From Lewinella sp. IMCC34191 (GTDB lineage Bacteria; Bacteroidota; Bacteroidia; Chitinophagales; Saprospiraceae): a DNA stretch of 64,000 nucleotides. Below are positions 44,839 through 53,542 of this stretch, piece after piece. The stretch's first letter is position 1. Every line of letters begins with the position of its first letter. Where the stretch lies: NCBI RefSeq assembly GCF_003390935.1, contig NZ_QNQZ01000014.1, positions 1 through 64,000 on the forward strand, in the 5' to 3' direction. Under the pieces are notes generated by a model, which worked only from the letters and a program-made list of their open reading frames with translations, had not been told where the DNA came from and did no database searches. A program made the position numbers and the translations under genes.

Positions 44839-47469
44839 CTAAAACTCGAATTCGATGGTATCGCCGGGTTTGACGCCGTTGTCCGAAGATTTGCCGTTCT
44901 GTTTGGCTTTATCGCTACTCCCCTCGACCGAAGCTTCTTCCTTTGGTAGGTAGGGCTCGTTCAATTCCTTGATGGAGATGAGCTTGCCGTCGTGGAGCTT
45001 GTTGCCAAGTGATTTCCAGCCCTTTACGTCGATGAAGTCGGCCAGTTTTTCGGTGGCCTCCTTCTTGTCGCGTTTCTCGCGCCAGGCGTAGGTGATTTCC
45101 GGCTCGGGGTGAACCGAGGCGAGGTACAATTTGCTCTGCCGGTGGTCGGAGATGAAACTGAAGGCCTGGCCGGGGGAACTGGTTTCGATGTTGAAACGCT
45201 TCACCAGGGTCACGCCCCGTTCGCCTTCGTAATACACGGCACTGACGACCATATCGTCGCTGTACTTCCCGATGTAGTACAGGTTCTTGGGGTCGTAGCG
45301 GCGGGTGAGGTCGAGTTCTTCCCGCTCGTAGCTGCCGTCTTTGTAGAGCGCCAGCAGCAAATCACCGGTGTCGAAGCCACCAAGGAATTGCCCGCGCTCG
45401 TCGAGGTTGAGACGGCCGCTGACCTCATCCATCCAGACCTTCATGGCCCCGAGGGTACTCTTTCCTACTTCCTTAAGGGTGACCTTGCGGACGGGGTAGC
45501 GGGTCATGATGTTGCCCGCTGCACCGCGACTCTTGATGGCCAGGTCGGCGAAGTCGAAGTCGAAGTTCTTTTGGCGGGCCTTAGAGGACTGGCTTAGTTG
45601 GGCGGTAATGATCTCCGCCTCGCCGTTGGGATTGGCGCTGAAATAGAGCACCTTGGAGCCCTTCGTTTTTTTCGTGAGGTTGTACTCGCGGTCGCGGGTT
45701 ATAGCCGTGACGTTGAAGCGCTTGGCCATGGCGCGGCCGGTCTTGCCGTCGAGGTAGACCAAATTGTAGGTGGTCCGCTCGTCGCCCTTTTTCCACACAT
45801 TGACGTGGATGATGTCCTTCCCGACGAATGTTTTGTCGTCGATCCGGGTGACGGTCATGATACCGTCGCGGCGGAAGACGATGATATCATCGACGTCGGA
45901 GCAATCACAGACGAATTCCTCTTTCTTCAGGCCCTGCCCTACGAAGCCTTCCTTCCGGTCGACGTACAGCTTGGTGTTATTGGCCGCTACGGCGGACACC
46001 TCCACTTTCTCGAAGGTGGAAATCTGCGTTTGGCGCTCCCTACCCTTTCCGTACTTGTCGAGGAGCCCTTGGTACCAGCTGATCGCGTATTCGGTCAGGT
46101 GCTCCAGGTCGTAGCGGACCTGCTTCAATTCCTCCTCCAACTTGGCCATCAGTTCGTCGGCCTTGAAGCTGTTGTATTTGGAGATGCGCTTGATGCGGAT
46201 TTCGGTCAGGCGGGTGATGTCTTCCTCGCTGATCTGGCGGGTTAGCAGCAGGCGCTTGTCGTTCTTTTTGGCTTCGTCGCCGGGTTCCCGCACGTACTTC
46301 TTCAGGCCTTCGAAGATGAGGTCAATGACCTCCTCAAAGCTTTCGGCTTCCTCGATGTCTCGGTAGATGCGCTCTTCGATGAAAATCTTCTCCAGGCTGG
46401 CGAAGTGAATCTTTTCGGTCAGTTCGCTCTCGCGGATCTTCAATTCCTGGCGGAGCAGGTCCTTGGTCTGTGCGGTATTGAACTGCAGGATGTCCTCGAC
46501 GGTGACGAAGTGCGGCTTATCCCCCTCGATGATCACACAGGCATTAGGGGAGACCGATAGCTCGCAGTTCGTAAAGGCGTAGAGGGCGTCGATGGTCACG
46601 TCCGGACTGATGCCCGGCGCCAGCTCGATCAGCAGCTCGACTTCGGCGGCGGTGTTATCCGTCACCTTCTTGATCTTGATCTTGCCCTTGTCGTTGGCCT
46701 TGATGATGCTGTCGATCAGGGTCTGAGTGGTCATGCCGTAGGGGATCTCCTTGATGGCAATGAACTTGTTGTCGATCTTCTCGATCGTGGCCCGGATCTT
46801 GACCCGGCCGCCCCGCTTACCCTGCTGGTAGTCGCTGACGTCGATGGTTCCGCCCGTCGGGAAGTCGGGGTATATCTTGACCTTCTTGCCCTCCAGGATT
46901 TTAATGCTCGCCTTGCAGAGCTCGATGAAGTTGTGGGGCAGGATCTTCGTGCTGAGGCCCACCGCGATGCCCTCCGCGCCCTGGGCGAGCAGCATCGGGA
47001 ACTTCATGGGCAGGTTGACCGGCTCTTTCTTGCGGCCGTCATAGCTGAGCTGCCAGTCGGTGGTCTGCGGATTGAAGACCACCTCCAGCGCGAATTTGGT
47101 CAGCCGCGCCTCGATGTAGCGACTGGCCGCGGCGGAGTCACCGGTCAGCGTGTTCCCCCAGTTCCCCTGGGGGTCGATCATGAGTTCTTTCTGCCCGAGG
47201 TTGACCAGGGCGTCGCCGATCGCGGCATCGCCGTGGGGGTGGTACTGCATCGTCTGGCCGATCACGTTGGCCACCTTATGGTAGCGGCCGTCGTCCATCT
47301 CCTTCAGGGCATGCAGGATACGTCGCTGGACGGGCTTCAGTCCGTCTTCAATAGCGGGTACCGCCCGTTCCAGGATGACGTAGCTGGCGTAGTCGAGGAA
47401 GTAATCCTCGTACATCCCCTTTAGTCCGGGCGCATCCCCGTCGGTCTCTATTCCGTGTTGATTTTGCAT
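44839..47469 (-). CDS. parC: Topoisomerase IV subunit A (Bacteroidota type)
   Basis: Type IIA DNA topoisomerase breakage-reunion subunit of 876 aa. The DNA-binding winged-helix core contains MQYHPHGDAAIGDALV and the catalytic Tyr118 in AAASRYIEARL, which forms the covalent DNA link. A coiled-coil segment lies at about 430-480, and a degenerate C-terminal beta-pinwheel at about 500-800. No gyrase-box QRRGGKG-like motif is visible, which favours ParC over GyrA. The partner ParE is not in the window. It has a well-placed promoter (47559-47588) and a leader of about 80 nt that contains a dispersed motif copy. Confidence 0.88.
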   Translation of the reverse strand: MQNQHGIETDGDAPGLKGMYEDYFLDYASYVILERAVPAIEDGLKPVQRRILHALKEMDDGRYHKVANVIGQTMQYHPHGDAAIGDALVNLGQKELMIDPQGNWGNTLTGDSAAASRYIEARLTKFALEVVFNPQTTDWQLSYDGRKKEPVNLPMKFPMLLAQGAEGIAVGLSTKILPHNFIELCKASIKILEGKKVKIYPDFPTGGTIDVSDYQQGKRGGRVKIRATIEKIDNKFIAIKEIPYGMTTQTLIDSIIKANDKGKIKIKKVTDNTAAEVELLIELAPGISPDVTIDALYAFTNCELSVSPNACVIIEGDKPHFVTVEDILQFNTAQTKDLLRQELKIRESELTEKIHFASLEKIFIEERIYRDIEEAESFEEVIDLIFEGLKKYVREPGDEAKKNDKRLLLTRQISEEDITRLTEIRIKRISKYNSFKADELMAKLEEELKQVRYDLEHLTEYAISWYQGLLDKYGKGRERQTQISTFEKVEVSAVAANNTKLYVDRKEGFVGQGLKKEEFVCDCSDVDDIIVFRRDGIMTVTRIDDKTFVGKDIIHVNVWKKGDERTTYNLVYLDGKTGRAMAKRFNVTAITRDREYNLTKKTKGSKVLYFSANPNGEAEIITAQLSQSSKARQKNFDFDFADLAIKSRGAAGNIMTRYPVRKVTLKEVGKSTLGAMKVWMDEVSGRLNLDERGQFLGGFDTGDLLLALYKDGSYEREELDLTRRYDPKNLYYIGKYSDDMVVSAVYYEGERGVTLVKRFNIETSSPGQAFSFISDHRQSKLYLASVHPEPEITYAWREKRDKKEATEKLADFIDVKGWKSLGNKLHDGKLISIKELNEPYLPKEEASVEGSSDKAKQNGKSSDNGVKPGDTIEFEF

Positions 47470-47516
47470 CTGCTGTTCTTACTCACAAAGGCGGCCGGTT
47501 CCTGGATCAGGCTTTT

Positions 47517-47533
47517 ACCTGCGCTCCGTCGCC
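47517..47533 (+). repeat. Dispersed motif copy 10 (parC leader)
   Basis: ACCTGCGCTCCGTCGCC, with TTTT upstream. It lies between the predicted transcription start and the ATG of parC, on the strand opposite to the message. Confidence 0.7.
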
Positions 47534-47558
47534 ATAAAGATCACGCTTTGGCCGCGCA

Positions 47559-47588
47559 CGAAGATACGTAATTTTGATTAACTAACAA
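47559..47588 (-). promoter_or_regulatory. parC promoter
   Basis: On the minus strand, TTG (complement of 47586-47588), 19 bp and TATCTTCG (complement of 47559-47566) match the Bacteroidota promoter with one deviation. The predicted leader is about 80 nt. Confidence 0.65.
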
Positions 47589-47617
47589 AATGTTTGAAAG
47601 GGGTTTTGGTCTGGGTG

Positions 47618-48136
47618 GGGCCGCACACTCGCAGGTACCGCTTCTGCGTCGCGGTACACTCCGAGGTGCTGGGCTTTTCCCGGCAACGGACATAGGACCT
47701 CGGAGTGTTCGTAGGACCTGCGAGGGTCCGGTAGTACATAGGTAGACACTACTCCTGGGCCGCACACTCGCAGGTACCGCTCCCTCGTCGCGGTACACTC
47801 CGAGGTGCTGGGATTTCTCCCGCGAGGGACATAGGACCTCGGAGTGTCCGGAGGACCTGCGAGGGTCCGGTAGCATTTAGGTAGTTACTACTCCTGGGCC
47901 GCACACTCGCAGGTACCGCTTCTGCGTCGCGGCACGCTCCGAGGTGCTGGGATGCCCCCGGCGACGGACATAGGACCTCGGAGTGTCCGGAGGACCTGCG
48001 AGGGTCCGGTAGTATTTAGGTAGACACTAACCCTGGGCCGCACACTCGCAGGTACCGCTCCTGCGTCGCGGTACACTCCGAGGTGCTGGGATGCCCCCGG
48101 CGACGGACATAGGACCTGCGAGGGTCCGGACGGAAC
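47618..48136. repeat. 139-bp tandem repeat array, 3.7 units
   Basis: GGGCCGCACACTCGCAGGTACC begins at 47618, 47757, 47896 and 48035, exactly 139 bp apart each time. Each unit holds nested inverted repeats: CTCGCAGGT with ACCTGCGAG outside, and ACACTCCGAGGT with ACCTCGGAGTGT inside, so a unit can fold into one long hairpin. The last unit lacks 19 bp between two AGGACCT words and stops after GAGGGTCCGG. 139 is not a multiple of three, so the open frames across the array are not conserved coding sequence. It lies between parC and the protease gene. Confidence 0.93.
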
Positions 48137-48200
48137 AGTAAATATCAATCCGACCCGGTTCGGCAGACGACCTCCGCTACGCTGCGGTCGGCGGACGAAC

Positions 48201-50633
48201 CTACTGCCCGATCGGGGAGCCGTCCGGCAGGTCGGGGACCGGGGTGGCTTCGTAGCTTTCGGGATTGACCAGATAAGCATTGACGATCTGACTCAGGTAG
48301 AGCCTGTGCTCGTCCAGGTTGAAGTAGTTGTCGGGGGTCACGCGGTATTTGATGGCCTGCGCCAGCGCGCCGGAACTGACCGCTTCGCTGATGCCCTTAT
48401 TCGCCGCCAGCCCGATCAGGTGGTGGACGAAGCGGCGCTCCACCATGCGCGCGATCTGCTCCTGGTAGCCAGCCCAGTTGCTGCCTTTCACCTGTCGGGA
48501 GATGGTGTTCCGGATGTCGTCCAGGTAATCCTTCAGGGTGGGCAGTACGTCACCGTACATCGTCCGCTGCTCGACTACCCGGGCCAGGCGCTCCGGGTGC
48601 AGCAGGAAGGTGAGGGAATTATCGGCCGCCGATTGCGCCATGGCCAGCGGGTCCAGTCCTCCGCCATTCTGAGTGTTGAAGAGCTCGCGATCCCGACCGT
48701 AGCCCATGGCCGGGGGCGGGATAAGTGACGTGATGCGCTTGGGAATTACCAGGGTTTCGGGGTCCACGGTCCGCAGCAGGGCCTCCCGGGCGGCGCGCTG
48801 TCGTTCCGGACTAGTGGGGGCGTAGGCTGGTTTTTCATTCGCTACCCGCACGCCGTAGTCGTATTCGTAGCCGCCGATGACCTTGGCCACGGCCTCCACC
48901 TGGTAGCGGTGCATGAGGTAGACCGGCACCAGCACACTCTCGAGTTCGGACAGCGGCATACCGACGGGGATGTTCTTCTCGCTGAAGTTCTGCAGGGCTA
49001 CGGAGCGGAGTTTAAGCAGCCGGTCCATTTCCGCTACGGGGTCACTCCCGTTGTCCCACAGGTGCCCCTGTGGCTGGCTACTGCCCTGGGGGCGGGCGTC
49101 GGAGTCGCTGATGTAGCGCAGGCCCATTTCCTCGGTTTCTTCCAGGATTTCCCGCAGGGCGGTGGCTTCGTCGGTTCCCGCCGGGAAATCCTCGTAGCCG
49201 TAGCGGATGGCCTGCTTGTCCCACTCCCCGATGCCCGTGTCGTAGGCTTGGCTAAAGTCGATCTCGTCGTTGGGACCGAGCGTCACGTAGGGGGCGGGGT
49301 AGTCCATCACGGAGGCGCGGTCGTTGGTGCTGGCCGCGAAGTTGTGCGACAGGCCCAGGGTATGGCCGACCTCGTGGGCACTCAGTTGCCGCAGACGCGC
49401 CACGGCCAGTTCTTCCAGCCGGGGGTCGGGGGTGGTACCGTCTTCGCCGTAGGCTTCGATCATCCCCTGGGCAATGAGGAAGTCCTGCCGTACCCGCAGG
49501 CTACCCAGCAGCACGTGCCCCTTGATGATCTCGCCGGTGCGCGGGTCGGTGACCGAGCTGCCGTAGCTCCAGCCGCGGGTGCTGCGGTGTACCCAGTTGA
49601 TGACGTTGTAGCGTACGTCAAGAGGGTCGGCATCCTCGGGCAGTACCTCCACGCGGAAGGCGTTGGTGTAGCCGGCGGCCTCGTAGGCCTGGTTCCACCA
49701 GCGGGCGCCCTCGATCAGGGCGGACTTGATGGGCTCGGGCGCGCCCCGGTCGAGGTAGTAGACAATGGGCTCCACCGGCTCGCTTAGCTTGGCGGCGGGG
49801 TCCTTCTTCTCCAACCGGTGGCGGGTGATGAAGCGCTTCGTCAGCGGCTGGTCGATGGGGGTAGCGTAGTCGGCGTAGCCGCGGGCATAGTAGCCGGAGC
49901 GGGGGTCGAAGGCGCGGGGCTCGTAGTTATCGTCGGGCAGCTCCACGAAGCTGTGGTGCATCCGCAGCGTGAAGCTTTCGCTGTTGGGGGCTACGCTGCG
50001 CACGTTACGTCCGCTGGGCTCGCCGGTGAAGGTGATGGTGGCCTCGAATTCGCTGTTCTTCGGGAAATTCTTGGTGTTGTCGGGGTAGAGGGCGCTGCGG
50101 TTGGCGTCCACTTTGTAGGTTCCTTCCTTGCTGCGCTTGAGGGTGTTGACCACGCCGTGGGCGTCGCTGAGCAGGAAATCGGTGAGGTCGATCAGCGCGC
50201 GATCGTCGGTCTTGGCGACTACCTTGAAACCCTCCAGTACCGACTGCGCGAAGGCATCTTGGACGCTCTGGGCTTCGGCGGGGTTGTCGGAGATGGCGCG
50301 GTAGTCGAGGTTGCGCTGTTGCAGAAACACCTTGGGTCCGACCCGTCGGAAGAACACGACGCGGGTATCGCCGAGCTGGTTGCGGTCGAGGCCAATGTCG
50401 TTGCTGCCCAGACCGGCGGCCAGGCTGTTGACGTAGAGGAAGTCTTCGTTCCAGCGGTCGATCTCCAGGTATACCTTTCCTTCTTCGTCGCTCCAGTAGA
50501 AGTCGAAGTACCCCTCCTTTTGCTCCATTTCTTCGGTCTTATCCGCGATGGAGGGGGTTTTCTTGTCTTCTTTTTCCTGGGCGGCGAGGGGCAGCAAAAA
50601 TAGGATGAGCAGCAGGCTGAGTAAGTGGCGCAT
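48201..50633 (-). CDS. Secreted zinc metalloprotease (met-zincin, DUF5117/5118-like)
   Basis: An 810-aa exported protease. The signal peptide ends near residue 19 (LAAQ). An N-terminal DUF5118-like and central DUF5117-like part (about 40-290) precede the zinc-binding helix HEVGHTLGLSH (His420, His424, His430), with Glu421 as base; DYPAPYVTLG shortly after supplies the Met-turn-like region. The C-terminal half (to 810) is helical. The family is widespread in Bacteroidota as secreted peptidases without a firm substrate. There is no sorting tail, so it is probably periplasmic. A 139-bp repeat array follows its stop. Confidence 0.85.
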   Translation of the reverse strand: MRHLLSLLLILFLLPLAAQEKEDKKTPSIADKTEEMEQKEGYFDFYWSDEEGKVYLEIDRWNEDFLYVNSLAAGLGSNDIGLDRNQLGDTRVVFFRRVGPKVFLQQRNLDYRAISDNPAEAQSVQDAFAQSVLEGFKVVAKTDDRALIDLTDFLLSDAHGVVNTLKRSKEGTYKVDANRSALYPDNTKNFPKNSEFEATITFTGEPSGRNVRSVAPNSESFTLRMHHSFVELPDDNYEPRAFDPRSGYYARGYADYATPIDQPLTKRFITRHRLEKKDPAAKLSEPVEPIVYYLDRGAPEPIKSALIEGARWWNQAYEAAGYTNAFRVEVLPEDADPLDVRYNVINWVHRSTRGWSYGSSVTDPRTGEIIKGHVLLGSLRVRQDFLIAQGMIEAYGEDGTTPDPRLEELAVARLRQLSAHEVGHTLGLSHNFAASTNDRASVMDYPAPYVTLGPNDEIDFSQAYDTGIGEWDKQAIRYGYEDFPAGTDEATALREILEETEEMGLRYISDSDARPQGSSQPQGHLWDNGSDPVAEMDRLLKLRSVALQNFSEKNIPVGMPLSELESVLVPVYLMHRYQVEAVAKVIGGYEYDYGVRVANEKPAYAPTSPERQRAAREALLRTVDPETLVIPKRITSLIPPPAMGYGRDRELFNTQNGGGLDPLAMAQSAADNSLTFLLHPERLARVVEQRTMYGDVLPTLKDYLDDIRNTISRQVKGSNWAGYQEQIARMVERRFVHHLIGLAANKGISEAVSSGALAQAIKYRVTPDNYFNLDEHRLYLSQIVNAYLVNPESYEATPVPDLPDGSPIGQ

Positions 50634-50720
50634 AGGTTGAGTGGCTTGAACGCAAGGTAAGATAAAGGAACGGGGGTCGATTTTTCGTACGGCACAAACC
50701 GACGTAGCACCGTGTTACGG

Positions 50721-50728
50721 TAGCTTTG
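50721..50728 (+). promoter_or_regulatory. -7 box TAGCTTTG
   Basis: An exact TAnnTTTG match 72 bp upstream of the epimerase ATG. No -33 TTG is seen at the standard distance. Confidence 0.45.
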
Positions 50729-50800
50729 ACGCATGGCCGTTTGGCCAGACGGGTGACCACGAATGGAACCACGGTGCGAAACGATATCAACCAACCAGCA

Positions 50801-51715
50801 ATGACAAATAAAAGAATACTCTTTACCGGCGGATCCGGCAAGGCCGGCAAGCACGTGGTTCCCTACTTACTCGATATGGGCCACCGGGTGATGAACGTAG
50901 ACCTGGAGCCCCTGGACCACCCGGGCGTAGACAACCTGATCGCCGACGTTACCGACTCCGGCCAAATGTTCGACGCCATGAGTTCATACGCCGGCCGGGA
51001 CGAACTGGAGGCGGGCACCGGGGTGCCACATTTTGATGCCGTCGTCCACTTTGCCGCCATCCCCAGAATATTGATCAAACCCGATAACGAGACCTTCCGG
51101 ATCAATACCATAGGTACCTACAACGTGATCGAAGCAGCGGTCAAATTTGGCGTCAAAAAGATCATTATCGCGTCCTCGGAAACTACCTACGGAATCTGTT
51201 TTGCCGACGGCCAGATCAACCCGCACTACCTCCCCCTCGACGAGGACTACGACGTAGATCCCATGGACAGCTACGGTATGTCGAAGGTGGTCAATGAAAA
51301 GACGGCCCGCGCTTTTCAGCGGCGGTCAGGATATGATATCTACGCCCTTCGCATCGGTAACGTCATTGAGCCGCACGAGTACGCCGAACTGTTTCCCGGC
51401 TTTATAGAAGATCCCGCCGTACGCCGCCGCAACGCCTTCAATTACGTCGACGCGCGCGATCTGGGACAGATCGTAGACCTCTGTATCGGTAAAGACGGGC
51501 TGGGCTTTGAGATATTCAACGCCGCCAACGATGGCAACGCACCCGATATCAGCAGTAAAGAACTGGCGGAGCGTTTTTTCCCCGGTGTACCGTTCAAACG
51601 CGAACTCAAGCCGGACGAGGGGCTGTATTCAAACCTGAAGATCCGGGAGGTACTCGGCTTTGAAGAGCAGCACAACTGGAAGAATTACGTCCCGGGAGTG
51701 CGAGCTGACGGGTGA
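50801..51715 (+). CDS. NAD-dependent epimerase/dehydratase
   Basis: Extended-SDR sugar-nucleotide enzyme of 304 aa. The start is set at ATG 50801 (MTNKRILFTGGSGKAG), because the longer frame adds 25 residues before the Rossmann strand. The NAD loop is TGGSGKAGKH (9-18), the catalytic motif is YGMSK (Tyr and Lys, about 178-182), and a Ser/Thr-rich strand IIIASSETTYG precedes it. It probably converts a nucleoside-diphosphate sugar, or a related uronate, in the cytosol. The neighbours give no pathway. It converges with the PUL operon across a terminator. Confidence 0.88.
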   Translation: MTNKRILFTGGSGKAGKHVVPYLLDMGHRVMNVDLEPLDHPGVDNLIADVTDSGQMFDAMSSYAGRDELEAGTGVPHFDAVVHFAAIPRILIKPDNETFRINTIGTYNVIEAAVKFGVKKIIIASSETTYGICFADGQINPHYLPLDEDYDVDPMDSYGMSKVVNEKTARAFQRRSGYDIYALRIGNVIEPHEYAELFPGFIEDPAVRRRNAFNYVDARDLGQIVDLCIGKDGLGFEIFNAANDGNAPDISSKELAERFFPGVPFKRELKPDEGLYSNLKIREVLGFEEQHNWKNYVPGVRADG

Positions 51716-51801
51716 AATACCAGCATATACGGGGACAAGCACGAGCAGCTGCGTTGATAGCCGACGTTCCGCCCCGACGGTCCCGCGAACAGGCGCATAC
51801 C

Positions 51802-51837
51802 GTCCAAAAATAGGGCCGACGGCTTTCCGTCGGCCCT
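51802..51837 (-). terminator. Terminator of the SusCD operon
   Basis: AGGGCCGACGG (51812-51822) pairs with CCGTCGGCCCT (51827-51837) across CTTT. On the minus strand the hairpin is followed by TATTTTTGG. It may also stop the convergent epimerase transcript less efficiently. Confidence 0.85.
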
Positions 51838-51904
51838 TGCCACAAGATCACTGAACTGAGAACTAATTCTTTTTGAAGTGGACATTCTCGACCGTCGTTA
51901 CAGA

Positions 51905-53467
51905 CTATTGGAAGCCCACGTAGTCGACGTATACATCTCCACCCGCCTGATCGAACTCCTGCAGGATGATCATACTCCAGGTATTGTCGGTACCGGAAGC
52001 AGCATTCAGATCGCTGACGGGAAAGGAATATTCCGTCCATTCGCCCTCCACCACGTTGATGGTGGCTCCCGGGTCGTTCCCGGCGTCGTTGACCTTGAGC
52101 ATCACCTGACTGTCGTTTGATCCCGGACCGCCGTACAGGTAGAACACCAGGTTGGTATAGCCGGAGACATCCACGGGCGTACCGTTGCCAATCTGGAGTC
52201 CTTCCCAGGCGTCGCCGCCCGAATTAAACAGAAGCTTTAGCGAGGAGGAGCCGTCGAATACCTGCTCGTCGCTGGGACCGTCTACCTGCACCCATCCCCA
52301 GTTTTCCCAACCGTTTTGAAAATTATCGTCGAAGACGGTTAGCAACAATGGTGGAGGGCCCTCTCCCGGTAATTCCAGTTCTGTAGCTAGATTCACCACA
52401 TAGTCGTGAATGGTAATGAATTTCATGAATCCGGAAATAGCGCCTTCGGGGACGATGACCTTTATCTCCGTAGCCGACTGGCTCACGAACTCCGTAATGG
52501 GATCCGCTACGCCGGGAAATACCAAACTCGCTACCAGGTCCAGATCACTGCCGGTGATGGTAAGTTCTTCCCCCACGGGAACCGGCGTGGGCGAAAGGGA
52601 AGTTTCCACGGGGAGAATGATTTCAATCAGCTCTTCCACGGCAACTTCGACGTCGGAATAGGCCACCAGGGTAATCTGACCGTCTACCGCCGTAGCGGGA
52701 ACATTCACTCGAATGGAAGTTTCGTCGGACCCGGATACAAAATCCTGCCGCGCGATCACCGTGTCACCAGGAAAGATAATCTCTTTGACAAGATCCAGAT
52801 CGGTACCCGTAACGGTGACTTCCTCCGTATGGCGTACGGCCTGGGGCGTGACGGAGGTGACCGCCGGAAGCGTCACCATCAGGCTTTCCTTGGTTTCTAC
52901 GGTCAGCGGCTCGAAGCCCCCCCCCTGAAAAATCAGGGAACCCGTGCTGGCTTCCCAGGGCACCGTTACTACGATTTCGCTCTGTGACTGACTGACGAAA
53001 TCCTCCACCGTCAGATTATTACTGAAGGTGATGGATTCTATCCAGTTCAGAAAATTACCGGTAATGGTGATATCAGCACCCGGGCGGGCTTCGTCGGTAA
53101 CGTCCGATATGGAATAGGCGACCGAGAAATTCAGTTGGGTCTTGGACTCGATTACCTCATCGTCGGTATGCAGTTTGATCGGTCCGGTTTCCGCGGTCGG
53201 CGGTACGACGACCATAAAACGGTTGTCTTCCCGCAGCAGGAACTCGCTTTCCGGGACCCTTTCCGCCGGGGCGAATTCCACCGCGTTTACGCGCATCAAA
53301 TTTTCACCGATGATCAGAATCGAATCGCCGTGCATCACGCCCGAAGGACCGAAGCTGATCAAAGTCGTCTCGGTGCTTTGCATCACTTCATCGTCCTCAC
53401 ACGACAGGATGGCCGTCAGGGTCAGGGGGATGATCGCCAGGAGAAATAGGTTGCTTAGTTTAGACAT
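51905..53467 (-). CDS. IPT/TIG-domain surface glycan-binding lipoprotein
   Basis: A 520-aa lipoprotein, with lipobox AILSC (Cys23). Four tandem IPT/TIG beta-sandwich domains occupy about 35-370, recognised by recurring GDxxxIxGxN/L-strand patterns such as MHGDSILIIGENL, PGADITITGNFL and VGEELTITGSDL. The C-terminal ~145 residues (about 378-520) form a carbohydrate-binding-like sandwich (NGWENWGWVQVDG to VYVDYVGFQ). It is last in the susC-susD-SGBP-SGBP unit, 75 bp after the previous gene. The order fits a surface protein that presents glycan to the SusCD transporter. Confidence 0.82.
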   Translation of the reverse strand: MSKLSNLFLLAIIPLTLTAILSCEDDEVMQSTETTLISFGPSGVMHGDSILIIGENLMRVNAVEFAPAERVPESEFLLREDNRFMVVVPPTAETGPIKLHTDDEVIESKTQLNFSVAYSISDVTDEARPGADITITGNFLNWIESITFSNNLTVEDFVSQSQSEIVVTVPWEASTGSLIFQGGGFEPLTVETKESLMVTLPAVTSVTPQAVRHTEEVTVTGTDLDLVKEIIFPGDTVIARQDFVSGSDETSIRVNVPATAVDGQITLVAYSDVEVAVEELIEIILPVETSLSPTPVPVGEELTITGSDLDLVASLVFPGVADPITEFVSQSATEIKVIVPEGAISGFMKFITIHDYVVNLATELELPGEGPPPLLLTVFDDNFQNGWENWGWVQVDGPSDEQVFDGSSSLKLLFNSGGDAWEGLQIGNGTPVDVSGYTNLVFYLYGGPGSNDSQVMLKVNDAGNDPGATINVVEGEWTEYSFPVSDLNAASGTDNTWSMIILQEFDQAGGDVYVDYVGFQ

Positions 53468-53542
53468 TTCGCTTTAAGCTTCAGTGAAAAATGATTGCCC
53501 GCAGCATCCCGACCTGCGGCGGGGGGTGAGGATCCGCCCGGA

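Noticed and set aside
44839-47469. GyrA instead of ParC
   Set aside because: No GyrA box is seen in the C-terminal domain, and the sequence has the short Bacteroidota ParC form. A final decision would need a tree.
47541-48280. Frames with repeated LGVYRD segments over the 139-bp array
   Set aside because: 139 is not divisible by three, so the peptide repeats arise only from skipping frames, and there is no start context.
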